Shown: piece after piece, positions 26,719 to 36,296 of the stretch
How the letters are laid out: the number at the start of each line of letters is the position of its first letter
Position numbering within the stretch: the stretch's first letter is position 1
Assembly (NCBI GenBank): GCA_025927855.1
Contig: JAICKN010000003.1
Location: forward strand, 1 to 43,178
Source: Terriglobales bacterium
GTDB lineage: Bacteria > Acidobacteriota > Terriglobia > Terriglobales > Acidobacteriaceae
Direction: 5' to 3'
Length of the DNA stretch: 43,178 nt
Notes under the pieces: generated by a model
What the model saw: the letters and a program-made list of their open reading frames with translations, nothing else
The model's database searches: none
What the model was told of the DNA's origin: nothing
Position numbers and translations under genes: made by a program

Positions 26719-28299
26719 GTGAGCTCAAAGATCCAAATTCCCGCCATTCAGGGCCGCGCCAGCGACTGGCAAGCCCATACGCATCAGGATAAAGAACTGG
26801 TGGCGGGGCTCGGCCTGACCAGCGCCACCATGCTGGTGATGGGGTCAATGATCGGCTCCGGTATTTTTATTGTTTCTGCAGACATCAGCCGCGAAGTCGG
26901 CTCTCCTGCGCTTTTAGTTGCCGCCTGGGTTGTAACCGGATTTATGACGATCGTGGGCGCGCTCAGCTATGGCGAGCTCGCCGCCATGATGCCACGCGCC
27001 GGAGGTCAATATGTCTACCTCCGCGAAGCTCTTGGCCCGCTCTGGGGATTTTTATATGGCTGGACGTTGTTCCTTGTAATTCAGACCGGCACGATCGCCG
27101 CAGTTGGCGTGGCTTTTGGGAAATTTCTCGGTGTGTTCTTCCCTTCTGTTTCCGCTTCCCATTGGATCATTCATTTGTGCAAGGTCCCGGCCATTCCCCT
27201 CGGCCCCATGGTTTTGGGGAACATGGATGTTGGATTAAACACGCAAAACCTGGCGGCCATTGCCGTTGTTGTGGCGCTTTCGCTGGTGAATATTTTCGGA
27301 GTGAAAACCGGCGCGCTCATCCAGAATGTTTTTACATTCACAAAAATCATCGCGTTGCTCGGGCTGGTTATTGCCGGAATTTTTATAGGCAGGAATGCGC
27401 AGGCGCTCGCCGCGAACTTTCATGGCAATTTCTGGCGCAACGCGGGGCTGAGCGTCCATCATGCGGTGCAGGTTGGGATGGGCGGTCCGATTGCCCTGGT
27501 TGGAACGCTTACCATTGTCGCTGTCGCGCAGGTGGGTTCGCTTTTCTCCGCTGACGCGTGGAACAACGTGACCTTCACCGCAGGTGAGGTGAAAAATCCC
27601 AGCCGCAATCTCCCAATTTCTCTCGCGCTGGGCACAGGCGCAGTGATTGCCATTTACCTGGCCTGCAATTTTATTTATCTCAGCGTTTTGCCGTTGGCAG
27701 GCGACGCCCACGGCGCAACCATCCTCCAGCGCGGCATTCAATACGCGACGGAAGACCGCGTGGCCACCGCCGTCATGAGCCAGATGTTTGGCCCCGCCGG
27801 AAGCTGGCTGATGGCGCTGGCCATCATGATTTCCACCTTCGGCTGCTGCAACGGGCTTATCCTCGCCGGGTCGAGAGTGTATTACGCCATGGCCAAGGAC
27901 GGCCTTTTCTTCCGCTCGATCGCGAAGCTCCATCCCCGGCACAAGACGCCCACCACTTCCCTCATGGTGCAGATGGTCTGGACTTGTTTGCTTTGCGTTT
28001 CCGGTAGTTACGGGCAGCTTCTCGACTACATTATTTTCGCCGTGTTGGTGTTCTACATCCTGACTATCATTGGGCTGTTTGTGCTGCGCCGCACCCATCC
28101 CCAGGTGGAAAGACCTTACCGCGCATTTGGGTACCCTGCACTGCCGGGTATTTACATCGTAATGGCTCTGTTGATTGATATCGTGTTGCTGCGCTATAAA
28201 CCACAGTACACTTGGCCGGGTCTCATCATTGTGCTCTTAGGCGTGCCAGTATTTTATGTATGGCGCTACGTCAATAAAAACCCTGTTCCGGCCGCATAA
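26719..28299 (+). CDS. APC family amino acid permease
   Basis: 526-aa multi-TM ORF, GTG start; MVMGSMIGSGIFIVSADISREVGSPALLVAAWVVTG. Confidence 0.9.
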   Translation: MSSKIQIPAIQGRASDWQAHTHQDKELVAGLGLTSATMLVMGSMIGSGIFIVSADISREVGSPALLVAAWVVTGFMTIVGALSYGELAAMMPRAGGQYVYLREALGPLWGFLYGWTLFLVIQTGTIAAVGVAFGKFLGVFFPSVSASHWIIHLCKVPAIPLGPMVLGNMDVGLNTQNLAAIAVVVALSLVNIFGVKTGALIQNVFTFTKIIALLGLVIAGIFIGRNAQALAANFHGNFWRNAGLSVHHAVQVGMGGPIALVGTLTIVAVAQVGSLFSADAWNNVTFTAGEVKNPSRNLPISLALGTGAVIAIYLACNFIYLSVLPLAGDAHGATILQRGIQYATEDRVATAVMSQMFGPAGSWLMALAIMISTFGCCNGLILAGSRVYYAMAKDGLFFRSIAKLHPRHKTPTTSLMVQMVWTCLLCVSGSYGQLLDYIIFAVLVFYILTIIGLFVLRRTHPQVERPYRAFGYPALPGIYIVMALLIDIVLLRYKPQYTWPGLIIVLLGVPVFYVWRYVNKNPVPAA

Positions 28300-28324
28300 C
28301 TAAAGGAATACTCAGGAGAACTGG

Positions 28325-29890
28325 ATGGCAAAACTTCTGAAGGTAAAGCCGCTTGAGATGATCGAAGCGGAAGCCAGCGAAAGCGGCCAGCACAGCTTGA
28401 AACGCGCTTTAGGCCCGCTGAACCTTGTGGCTTTGGGCGTGGGAGCAATCATCGGTGCGGGAATTTTCGTGCTCACCGGCCAGGCCGCTCATGACCACGC
28501 CGGCCCTGCCATCGTTCTTTCCTTTTGCCTCGCAGGCGTGGCCTGCGCCTTTGCCGGACTTTGCTATGCCGAATTCGCATCGCTCATTCCCATTGCCGGC
28601 TCTGCCTACACTTACGGTTATGCTACGCTGGGCGAAATCTTTGCCTGGATCATAGGATGGGACCTCGTTCTGGAATACGCCTTCGGTGCGGCCACCGTGG
28701 CCTCCGGGTGGGCGGGATATTTCGTCAGCTTTCTGCAAGACTGGGGAATTCACATTCCGCCGGAATTTATCGGCACCAACGCCCAAAAATTTGTTTTCTA
28801 TAACGGCCGATGGTCGGACGTGATGACTTTGCCCGCCGGTGTGGATATCTCTTCCCTTCCAGTCCACCAGGGTTGGTTCAATCTGGTTGCCTTTCTTATC
28901 ATCTGCATCGTCACCGCAGTTCTGGTTATCGGCATTAAAGAATCGGCCAATTTGAATACCGCAATCGTGATCGTCAAAGTCTCCATCGTGCTCCTGTTCA
29001 TCGTGATTGCGGCAGCGTATCTCATTAAACATCCGGCGCTGGCCTCGGCAAATTGGCATCCTTTCATTCCTGCGAACAAAGGCGGATACGGCAACTTCGG
29101 CTTCTCCGGCATCGCCACGGGTGCCGCAGTCGTTTTCTTCGCGTATATCGGATTTGACGCCGTTTCCACCGCCGCCCAGGAGGCCAAGAACCCGCAGCGC
29201 GATATGCCGATCGGCATTCTCGGATCGCTAGTGATCTGCACCTTGCTTTACATCCTGGTTTCGGGCCTGCTCACTGGCGTCGTTTCTTACACCAAGCTCG
29301 GCGTACCCGATCCCGTCGCTGTGGGCATTGACGCAACCGGAGTACGCTGGGGCAGTTTTGCTGTGAAACTTGGCGCGATCTTCGGCTTGGCCACCGTGAT
29401 GCTCGTCATGCTGCTGGGTCAATCGCGCGTCTTCTATTCCATGTCGCGCGACGGACTGTTGTGGAAGTGGGCCAGCGTAATTCATCCCAGGTTCCGCACC
29501 CCGTGGATTTCAAACATCGTGATGGGTATTTTCGTTGCCATCTTCGCCGCCGTCATTCCCATCAGCGATCTTGGCGACCTTGTGAACATCGGCACGCTGC
29601 TCGCGTTCGTGATTGTTTGCGCGGGGATTTGGGTGCTGCGCGTGCGCCGTCCCGATCTTCCGCGTCCCTTCCGCACTCCCCTGGTGCCGCTCGTCCCGAT
29701 TTTGGGGATTTTATTTTCCGCCTACCTGATGGTCAGCCTGCCCCTTCTCACCTGGTACCGGATGGTCGGATGGCTGATTATCGGCATGTTTATCTATTTC
29801 TTTTACGGCCTCAAGCACAGTAAGGTGCAGGCAGGAATGCCTGTAGTAAGCCAGCCGCCAGTCGGAGCCACTTATACCGAACCCAAATAG
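28325..29890 (+). CDS. APC family amino acid permease (cationic amino acid transporter-like)
   Basis: 521-aa multi-TM ORF; LVALGVGAIIGAGIFVLTGQAAHDHAGPAIVLSF, AYIGFDAVSTAAQEAKNPQRDMPIGI. Confidence 0.92.
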   Translation: MAKLLKVKPLEMIEAEASESGQHSLKRALGPLNLVALGVGAIIGAGIFVLTGQAAHDHAGPAIVLSFCLAGVACAFAGLCYAEFASLIPIAGSAYTYGYATLGEIFAWIIGWDLVLEYAFGAATVASGWAGYFVSFLQDWGIHIPPEFIGTNAQKFVFYNGRWSDVMTLPAGVDISSLPVHQGWFNLVAFLIICIVTAVLVIGIKESANLNTAIVIVKVSIVLLFIVIAAAYLIKHPALASANWHPFIPANKGGYGNFGFSGIATGAAVVFFAYIGFDAVSTAAQEAKNPQRDMPIGILGSLVICTLLYILVSGLLTGVVSYTKLGVPDPVAVGIDATGVRWGSFAVKLGAIFGLATVMLVMLLGQSRVFYSMSRDGLLWKWASVIHPRFRTPWISNIVMGIFVAIFAAVIPISDLGDLVNIGTLLAFVIVCAGIWVLRVRRPDLPRPFRTPLVPLVPILGILFSAYLMVSLPLLTWYRMVGWLIIGMFIYFFYGLKHSKVQAGMPVVSQPPVGATYTEPK

Positions 29891-30021
29891 CCACTCACGA
29901 GCAACTCTCTTTCGTTCGCCCCAGCCCAACCTTGCGGGTGAATGATCGGCATACGTGTGAAAAGTTGTAAAAGTCTTTCCGGACGAGAAACCAATTCATT
30001 TTGTTAGCGTCTTACATTCTT

Positions 30022-30789
30022 ATGGGTACAAAACTCCTGATTTTTGCCCTGACCGCCGGTCTATTTTTCGGAACTTGCGCCTACTCTTTTGGGGCAGATG
30101 GCGGCTCGCCGGTATTAGTCGAGTTGTTCACATCGGAAGGCTGCTCCAGTTGTCCTCCGGCGGACGTTATTTTGCAGCGTATGGATTCTTCCCAACCTGT
30201 TCCCGGAGCGCATTTAATTGTCCTCAGCGAGCATGTGGACTACTGGAACCATGACGGATGGAAAGACCCATATTCTTCTTCCCTTGTCACCGTTCGCCAG
30301 GAGGACTACGCCCGCAAGCTCGGCTTGAAGACTGTTTTCACGCCGCAATTTATTGTGGACGGCACCGGCCAGTTCGTCTCCAATGATCCCCAGCAGGTGA
30401 TTCAAACCCTCGAGAAGGCCGCTGCTTCCGCCAAAATTCCCATTCAAATCACTTCCCTCAACTTTGACAATGAAACACTGCACGCGCACATTGAAATACC
30501 AGCCAGCGGGATCAAGCATGACGCAGATATCTATCTCGCTACCGCGTTGAACCATGCAGATTCGCAGGTATTGCGTGGAGAAAATACCGGCAAGCATTTA
30601 ACGCACGTCGCGGTGGTGGAAAATCTCACCAAAGTTGGAAAGCTTAAAAAGAACCAGGCTTTCAACCAGGACATTCAAATCAAACTCCACTCCAGCTTAA
30701 ATCCTCAAAATCTTCGCGTGGTCGCATTCGTGCAAGAGCCGGGACCCGGAGAAGTATTGGGCAGCGCAATGCAAGAAGCAGTCAAATAA
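30022..30789 (+). CDS. DUF1223 family secreted thioredoxin-like protein
   Basis: ORF 30001..30789, likely ATG at 30022; PVLVELFTSEGCSSCPPADVILQRM and EHVDYWNHDGWKDPYSS are typical of DUF1223. Confidence 0.85.
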   Translation: MGTKLLIFALTAGLFFGTCAYSFGADGGSPVLVELFTSEGCSSCPPADVILQRMDSSQPVPGAHLIVLSEHVDYWNHDGWKDPYSSSLVTVRQEDYARKLGLKTVFTPQFIVDGTGQFVSNDPQQVIQTLEKAAASAKIPIQITSLNFDNETLHAHIEIPASGIKHDADIYLATALNHADSQVLRGENTGKHLTHVAVVENLTKVGKLKKNQAFNQDIQIKLHSSLNPQNLRVVAFVQEPGPGEVLGSAMQEAVK

Positions 30790-30791
30790 GC

Positions 30792-31685
30792 ATGCACAAC
30801 GACCTGGTAAGTATTGCTCTGACTACAATCTACACAATGTTCGTCATGGCATTTATTGCGCCAGACGTGCTCTGGCCTTACGTCGGAGGAATCGCCATTC
30901 TTGTGGTAGGGCTGGCAATGCTCGTCAAGCATTTCCGGCATCGCCTCGGGGAAATCAGGTCCTGGGGTCCGCTTTTTTATGCCGTTCCGCTTGCCGTCTT
31001 CGGCGCGCAACATTTCACCGCCACGCGCTTCGTTGCTCAGGGGGTGCCGCAATGGCTGCCCTGGCATATTTTTTGGACTTATCTGGTAGGCACTGCTCTT
31101 TTCGCGGCGGCGTTAAGTCTGGTGACAGGGGTGCAAACTAAACTGGCGGCCCCGCTCCTCGGAGTCATGCTTCTCTCGTTCGTATTCCTGCTACATATTC
31201 CCAACTACGTTTCCTCACCGCACGATCGAGTGAAGTTTGCGGTCGCATTGCGTGACCTGGCATTCAGCGGCGGCGCTTTCGCGCTTGCCGCCAAGCTTTG
31301 GGACAGCCGCAAACTTGCCGCCATTGCCCGCTTCTTTGTCGCCGTCCCGTTAATTATCTTCGGCGGGCTGAACATTCTCCATCCTGAATTGGTCCCCGCC
31401 GTTCCGCTGGTAAAACTTACGCCCTTGTGGATTCCTTTGCATCTGTTGTGGGATTACCTCACGGGTGTGATCTTCATCATCGCGGCTGTGTGCCTCTTCG
31501 CCAAATTCCAGGCAAAGCGGGCCGCAGCCTGGACAGGCGGCTGGGTTTTCTTGATGATCCTGTTGATTTATTTGCCGATCACCATTGCCAGCCCATCTGA
31601 TATTGCGAATGCCGTAAACTATTTTGCGGACACTCTGATGTTCAGCGGGACTTTGTTGCTTCTCGCTGCGGCCTTGAGCACCTAG
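30792..31685 (+). CDS. Multi-TM membrane protein, DoxX-like, with internal duplication
   Basis: 297-aa hydrophobic ORF directly after the DUF1223 gene; two copies of a W(L/I)P(W/L)H(I/L)(F/L)WxYLxG segment. Confidence 0.65.
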   Translation: MHNDLVSIALTTIYTMFVMAFIAPDVLWPYVGGIAILVVGLAMLVKHFRHRLGEIRSWGPLFYAVPLAVFGAQHFTATRFVAQGVPQWLPWHIFWTYLVGTALFAAALSLVTGVQTKLAAPLLGVMLLSFVFLLHIPNYVSSPHDRVKFAVALRDLAFSGGAFALAAKLWDSRKLAAIARFFVAVPLIIFGGLNILHPELVPAVPLVKLTPLWIPLHLLWDYLTGVIFIIAAVCLFAKFQAKRAAAWTGGWVFLMILLIYLPITIASPSDIANAVNYFADTLMFSGTLLLLAAALST

Positions 31686-31743
31686 ATTGCTGTCTACGAA
31701 ATTTGTTCATGCTTGGGCATTGAGCAGCGTTCTTGGAGGAAAC

Positions 31744-32181
31744 GTGCAACCTCAACCTCTCATCTGCGTAACGGATGTCGAAGCCAGCAGCCGCTGGTAT
31801 CAGCGGCTATTGAACTGTCGCGGCGCCCATGGCGGCAAGCACTATGAGCAACTCGTAAAAAATGGCAGCCTGGTCCTGCAATTGCACAGCTTTGAAGTAG
31901 AGCACCATCATGGCCCAATCGCCAATCCTGCCGATAAGCCATACGGGAATGGCGTGCTGCTCTGGTTCGAGGTGGACGACTTCGACGCAGTGATGCAGCG
32001 TGCTGCGGAAATGAAAGTTGAAATCGTGATGCCGCGCCATCGCAATCCTCCCGATGGCAACGGCGGCCCGAATCACTGGGAGTGCTGGATGCGCGATCCC
32101 GATGGCTACACCGTCGTGGTGGCCAGCCCTTACGGCACCGCCGATGGTGATTGGCGTCCGGGCGCAGATCTGTTTGCCTAA
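31744..32181 (+). CDS. VOC (glyoxalase/bleomycin resistance) family protein
   Basis: ORF 31687..32181; GTG at 31744 preceded by GGAGG. PLICVTDVEASSRWYQRLLNCRG and WMRDPDGYTVVVASPYG. Confidence 0.85.
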   Translation: MQPQPLICVTDVEASSRWYQRLLNCRGAHGGKHYEQLVKNGSLVLQLHSFEVEHHHGPIANPADKPYGNGVLLWFEVDDFDAVMQRAAEMKVEIVMPRHRNPPDGNGGPNHWECWMRDPDGYTVVVASPYGTADGDWRPGADLFA

Positions 32182-32243
32182 GAAACGGTTATGAGCGCTT
32201 CCGGACTTGAAAAGATATGAGATGGCTGCTTCACGCAATCTCG

Positions 32244-32969
32244 TCACACTACGACACGCGGCTCTTCTACATGGGGCAACCACTCTTTCCAGAATTGCCG
32301 CGAGGCTTCCTGCAAAGCGGGGGCGCACTTTTCGCTTTGCCGGCGCAGTTCAGCTACTGAGATTTTAGCGGCGCTCAATTCGCAGGCATGGCCTACGTAC
32401 CACCGCTCAAGTCCCTGCGGGGAAACTTCCACGTGAAACTGCAAACCCAGCGCATGCCTGCCCATGGCAAAAGCCTGGCTGGCATAGGACGAGGTCACGG
32501 CAAGATGGTGCGAGTTCGCGGGCAAATCAAATGTGTCGCCATGCCAGTGCAGCACGCGCAACCCCGGAGCCAGCAAGGCCGCGAACTCAGGATAAAGCGC
32601 GGCATCACGCCCCGCATGGATCGGCGCCCAGCCAATTTCTTTGCCTTGTGTTCCCGGATGCACGGAAGCGCCGCAAGCGGCGGCAATCAGCTGCGCGCCC
32701 AGGCAGATGCCAATGATCGGGCGCTTTGCTTCCAACCGCAGACGTATTAATTCGATTTCCGCATCCAGAAACGGATACGCCTCGCGCTCATACACGCCGA
32801 TGGGCCCGCCCAGCACAACCAGCAGGTCAGCTTTCGCAAGCTCCGGCGCGCGCAAATCAGCTATGCAGGCATTAACGGTGTCCACGATATATCCCGCATG
32901 GACCAGTTCGGCTCCTAGCGTTCCCAAGTCTTCAAAATCTACGTGAGTCACGGCTACGGCTTTTCGCAT
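32244..32969 (-). CDS. Class I glutamine amidotransferase (GuaA-like GATase domain)
   Basis: 241-aa ORF; LLVVLGGPIGVYE, RPIIGICLGAQLIAAACGA, LGLQFHVEVSP. Confidence 0.88.
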   Translation of the reverse strand: MRKAVAVTHVDFEDLGTLGAELVHAGYIVDTVNACIADLRAPELAKADLLVVLGGPIGVYEREAYPFLDAEIELIRLRLEAKRPIIGICLGAQLIAAACGASVHPGTQGKEIGWAPIHAGRDAALYPEFAALLAPGLRVLHWHGDTFDLPANSHHLAVTSSYASQAFAMGRHALGLQFHVEVSPQGLERWYVGHACELSAAKISVAELRRQSEKCAPALQEASRQFWKEWLPHVEEPRVVV

Positions 32970-33103
32970 TCGCGCCTCAATTCCTTATAAACACATTTTC
33001 TTCTGCACCAACGACGCGGGAGATTTTCCCCATTCGTTCGCCGGAAAAGTTTCTCGATTCGCCATGCTGGAAAGTTTTCTCAATTCAAACGATACTGGCT
33101 GCA

Positions 33104-33445
33104 ATGAACAAACCCGCCAGGCTGCACGATGTGCGAGGAGTTGGGCTCGACGCCCAAACGCGTTGCGTCCATTACAACTCGCCTCTGGACATTATCGCAA
33201 TAAAAATGAAGTGTTGCGGCCTGTACTACGCCTGTAAAGATTGCCACGACGCGCTGGCAGGGCATGCGGCGGAAACTTGGCCGAATTCTGAGTGGAAGCG
33301 AAAGGCTGTGCTCTGCGGAGCCTGCGGCAAGGAACTAACGATAGTGGAGTACATGCAAAGCGGGGCTGAATGCCCCGCTTGCAGTGCCAAGTTCAATCCA
33401 CGTTGCCGCAGCCACTACCACTTTTACTTCGCAATCGCGGAGTAA
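33104..33445 (+). CDS. CHY zinc finger protein
   Basis: 113-aa ORF; CVHYNSPLDIIAIKMKCCGLYYACKDCHDALAGH ... LCGACGKELTI ... CPACSAKFNPRCRSHYHFYF. Confidence 0.88.
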   Translation: MNKPARLHDVRGVGLDAQTRCVHYNSPLDIIAIKMKCCGLYYACKDCHDALAGHAAETWPNSEWKRKAVLCGACGKELTIVEYMQSGAECPACSAKFNPRCRSHYHFYFAIAE

Positions 33446-33464
33446 ACCTTCCCCAAATCGAGTG

Positions 33465-34064
33465 TCAGGAAAACTTAACAAACCGCAGCGACGCTGAATT
33501 CATACAATACCGCAGGCCTGTAGGCGGCGGCCCGTCATGAAATACATGCCCCAGATGAGAAGCGCACCGTGTGCAGGAAATTGCCGTCCGTTGCATTCCC
33601 ATGGAATTGTCTACGCTCTCGCGCACATTCTCTTCAGCGATCGGCTCCCAAAAGCTGGGCCACCCGGTGCCGGACTCAAACTTGGTATTGGAATTAAACA
33701 GCGCCGTGTCGCAGCATAAGCAGCGGTAAAGGCCCTTGTCGTGCAAATTCCAATATTGCCCGGTAAAAGGACGTTCCGTGCCCGCGCGCCGCGTAATGTC
33801 GTAAGCCATGGGCGACAACTGCTTGCGCCATTCCGCATCGGTCTTAACGACCATGGGGACCTTCTCGGTCTTCAACCGCTTACCGGAATCTGAAAATTCG
33901 ACGATCTTGACCTCTTTCGGACCTTCCGCCTTCGCCATGGCAAACTTGGGATGGCGCAGGAAAAGCGCCGTCCCCACAGCTACCGCTCCGGTAAATAGAA
34001 ATGTCCGGCGGCTTACTGTTTTTTCATCATTCTCGCGCGCATGATTAGTGTCGCTCGTTATCAT
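33465..34064 (-). CDS. msrB: Peptide-methionine (R)-S-oxide reductase with predicted Tat signal
   Basis: 199-aa ORF; twin-arginine motif SRRTFLF; RCLCCDTALFNSNTKFESGTGWPSFWEPI, RTAISCTRCASHLGHVFHDGPPPTGLRYCMNSASLRF. Confidence 0.95.
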   Translation of the reverse strand: MITSDTNHARENDEKTVSRRTFLFTGAVAVGTALFLRHPKFAMAKAEGPKEVKIVEFSDSGKRLKTEKVPMVVKTDAEWRKQLSPMAYDITRRAGTERPFTGQYWNLHDKGLYRCLCCDTALFNSNTKFESGTGWPSFWEPIAEENVRESVDNSMGMQRTAISCTRCASHLGHVFHDGPPPTGLRYCMNSASLRFVKFS

Positions 34065-34107
34065 CAGGCCCTCCCATTACGTAAATCATAGCAGCCGTGC
34101 AAATACT

Positions 34108-35841
34108 TCATCCAAAGGTAAAGGCAAACGCCTGTACTCCGGGATCTAAAAACTCGATTTTGAAAACGTGGTTCTCTACCGCATCTTTCTGCCGGATCAA
34201 CTGGTACAGCCGGTGTTCGGTCACAGTCCCATTTCCCTGGCTGTCCGTATCTACCCCGTGATTCTCTCCCGGCGCATGCCCATCTATCGTGACACGATAT
34301 CGGACCGGCTTTCCATCCGCCGTTGGACCTAGCACTAGATGCAGGTCGCGGGCATGAAAGCAGAAGGCAATCTGGCCGCGCGGCGATGCGAGCACCGCCG
34401 TCTGGTCGTGGTCAATCCACTTTCCCGCCAGCCCCCACTCATCCAGCCCAAGATGCCCCGGTAATCTATATAGATGCGCCGCATCCTGCTTAATGCCGCC
34501 CGGCGATGCGAAGTGCTCGGCACGTTCGTACCCAATATAAGTCTCAGGAGAATTCACATCATGCATGTCAGGGGCTGCTTCAGCGCCGCCTGCATGGACG
34601 CTTACAATGCCGCCGGGCAAAGCTTCTCCGCCATTGCGCTCGCGCAGTAGCTGCTGGATCCATTCTTCGGATTTGTCGTATTCACCCTCGCCGAAGTGCT
34701 CGTGGCGCACTTTGCCATTCACATCAATAAAATAATGCGCTGGCCAATATTCGTTGTTGAAAGCTGTCCAGATCGCATAGTTGTTATCCAGCGCCACGGG
34801 ATACTTAACTCCCAAGTCGCGCACAGCCTTTTGCACATTGGAGAGGTCTCTCTCAAACGGAAATTCCGGCGTGTGCACTCCAATCACTACCAGACCGCTG
34901 TCTTTATACTTTGCCTGCCAAGCCTCGATATATGGCAAAGTGCGCAGGCAGTTGATGCAGGAGTAAGTCCAGAAATCAATTAAAACAACCTTTCCTTTTA
35001 ATTGATCGAGCGTAAGCGGCGGAGAGTTGATCCAGTCTGTTGCCCCCGACAATGCTGTCGCCGGCAAATTGATCAATGAGGCTTGCTGGCCGCTCTGCGT
35101 CTGACTCACGCTTTGTGCCCGCGGATGAAAGCGGTCCAACAATTTCTGTTCCACACTGGAAGTACTGGCATAGGACAACTTCGTGAGAATCCCGCGGTCA
35201 AGCCCCAGAGCTACGGCGGCCACGCCAACCAGCACCAGAACTCCCAAAATCCGGCGTATCCAGGCTTCGGTGCCCAAGGACCGCTTCATCGCGGCAAACA
35301 CGCGTTCGCCCAACAAAAGGGCTGCTGCAAGCGAGGTGACCGCGCCCACTGCATAGGCCAACAGTAATAACGACGTGTGGACATTCGCGCCTTGCAGGGC
35401 GCTTCCGGTAAGGATCAGTCCGAGAATTGGGCCGGCGCAGGGCGCCCACAACAAGCCGGTAGCGACCCCGAGCAGCAGCGACTTCGAAATTCCGCCGCCC
35501 CCATCGGAAGACGCCGTCCGCGTAAGACGACTCCCCAGCTGTACAAAAGGGCGGGAGAGCCTCTCCGCCAGCCCTTCCCACAGGAGGGTCAACCCAAGGA
35601 GCGCAAAAATCACCAGCGCGGCAATGCGTCCGTATTGGTTGGCGCGTACCAGCCATGCGCCTCCCGTGACCGCAAGAGAAGCAACCGCGGCAAACGTCAC
35701 GGCCATGCTCAGCAAAAGCGGCAGCCCATTTTTACGGAAAGGCTGATCGGCGCGCGCAAAGGTGAACGGCAGAATCGGGAGAATGCAGGGGCTCAGTATG
35801 GTAAGGACCCCTCCCAGATAGGCCAATACGAACAAGACCAT
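34108..35841 (-). CDS. DipZ-type CcdA-thioredoxin fusion (cytochrome c biogenesis/redoxin)
   Basis: 577-aa ORF; N-terminal CcdA-like TM region (GGVLTILSPCILPILPF, LLWAPCAGPILGLILTG), central TlpA/redoxin motif DFWTYSCINCLRTLPYIEAW, C-terminal beta-rich extension. Confidence 0.92.
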   Translation of the reverse strand: MVLFVLAYLGGVLTILSPCILPILPFTFARADQPFRKNGLPLLLSMAVTFAAVASLAVTGGAWLVRANQYGRIAALVIFALLGLTLLWEGLAERLSRPFVQLGSRLTRTASSDGGGGISKSLLLGVATGLLWAPCAGPILGLILTGSALQGANVHTSLLLLAYAVGAVTSLAAALLLGERVFAAMKRSLGTEAWIRRILGVLVLVGVAAVALGLDRGILTKLSYASTSSVEQKLLDRFHPRAQSVSQTQSGQQASLINLPATALSGATDWINSPPLTLDQLKGKVVLIDFWTYSCINCLRTLPYIEAWQAKYKDSGLVVIGVHTPEFPFERDLSNVQKAVRDLGVKYPVALDNNYAIWTAFNNEYWPAHYFIDVNGKVRHEHFGEGEYDKSEEWIQQLLRERNGGEALPGGIVSVHAGGAEAAPDMHDVNSPETYIGYERAEHFASPGGIKQDAAHLYRLPGHLGLDEWGLAGKWIDHDQTAVLASPRGQIAFCFHARDLHLVLGPTADGKPVRYRVTIDGHAPGENHGVDTDSQGNGTVTEHRLYQLIRQKDAVENHVFKIEFLDPGVQAFAFTFG

Positions 35842-35961
35842 GAAAACTCCTCCCCCTGATACTTAGGATTATAGAAAATGCGGAAAGTTACACAAATAAA
35901 TGAGGGAAAGACAATGCTTGCGCTGCGGGCAACAGCCTAAGCCCGTTGTTCCAATGATCGA

Positions 35962-36215
35962 TTATCCAAATGTCTTAAGCAAGGCGGATAGGGTGCTTCC
36001 CATAATGAGTGCCATCCCCGCGCTTAATAGTCCTCGAGCCTTCTCGCGAATTAAGAAATAAGCAGCGAGAGCAAACCAACAAAGAAGCGCAATTGGTTCA
36101 TGGTTAATTTTCAAACGAAATGTAGCGGCGATGAAGTTGGTAGCAATTGCTGTCTGTAGACCGGCATGAAAAAGCCAATGACCATACTGGCTACGCTGAG
36201 GAATAACCAGTGCAT
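35962..36215 (-). pseudogene. Small (~84-aa) membrane protein gene interrupted by an apparent -1 frameshift in an A5/T5 run (36169-36173)
   Basis: ATG at 36213-36215 preceded by AGGAG with 7-nt spacing encodes MHWLFLSVASMVIGFF...; the other minus frame continues HAGLQTAIATNFIAATFRLKINHEPIALLCWFALAAYFLIREKARGLLSAGMALIMGSTLSALLKTFG* to 35962. Not in the ORF track. Confidence 0.5.
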
Positions 36216-36296
36216 CTGAAATCTCCTCGCCTCAGGCAAACTGTGATGAGCCTGCTCCGGCGAATCGATGCGTCGGCCTGAAATTATTGCGAAACT

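Noticed and set aside
27235-28098. 287-aa minus strand ORF
   Set aside because: Antisense to an APC permease; composition (H/N/E/R-rich) is that of a shadow frame.
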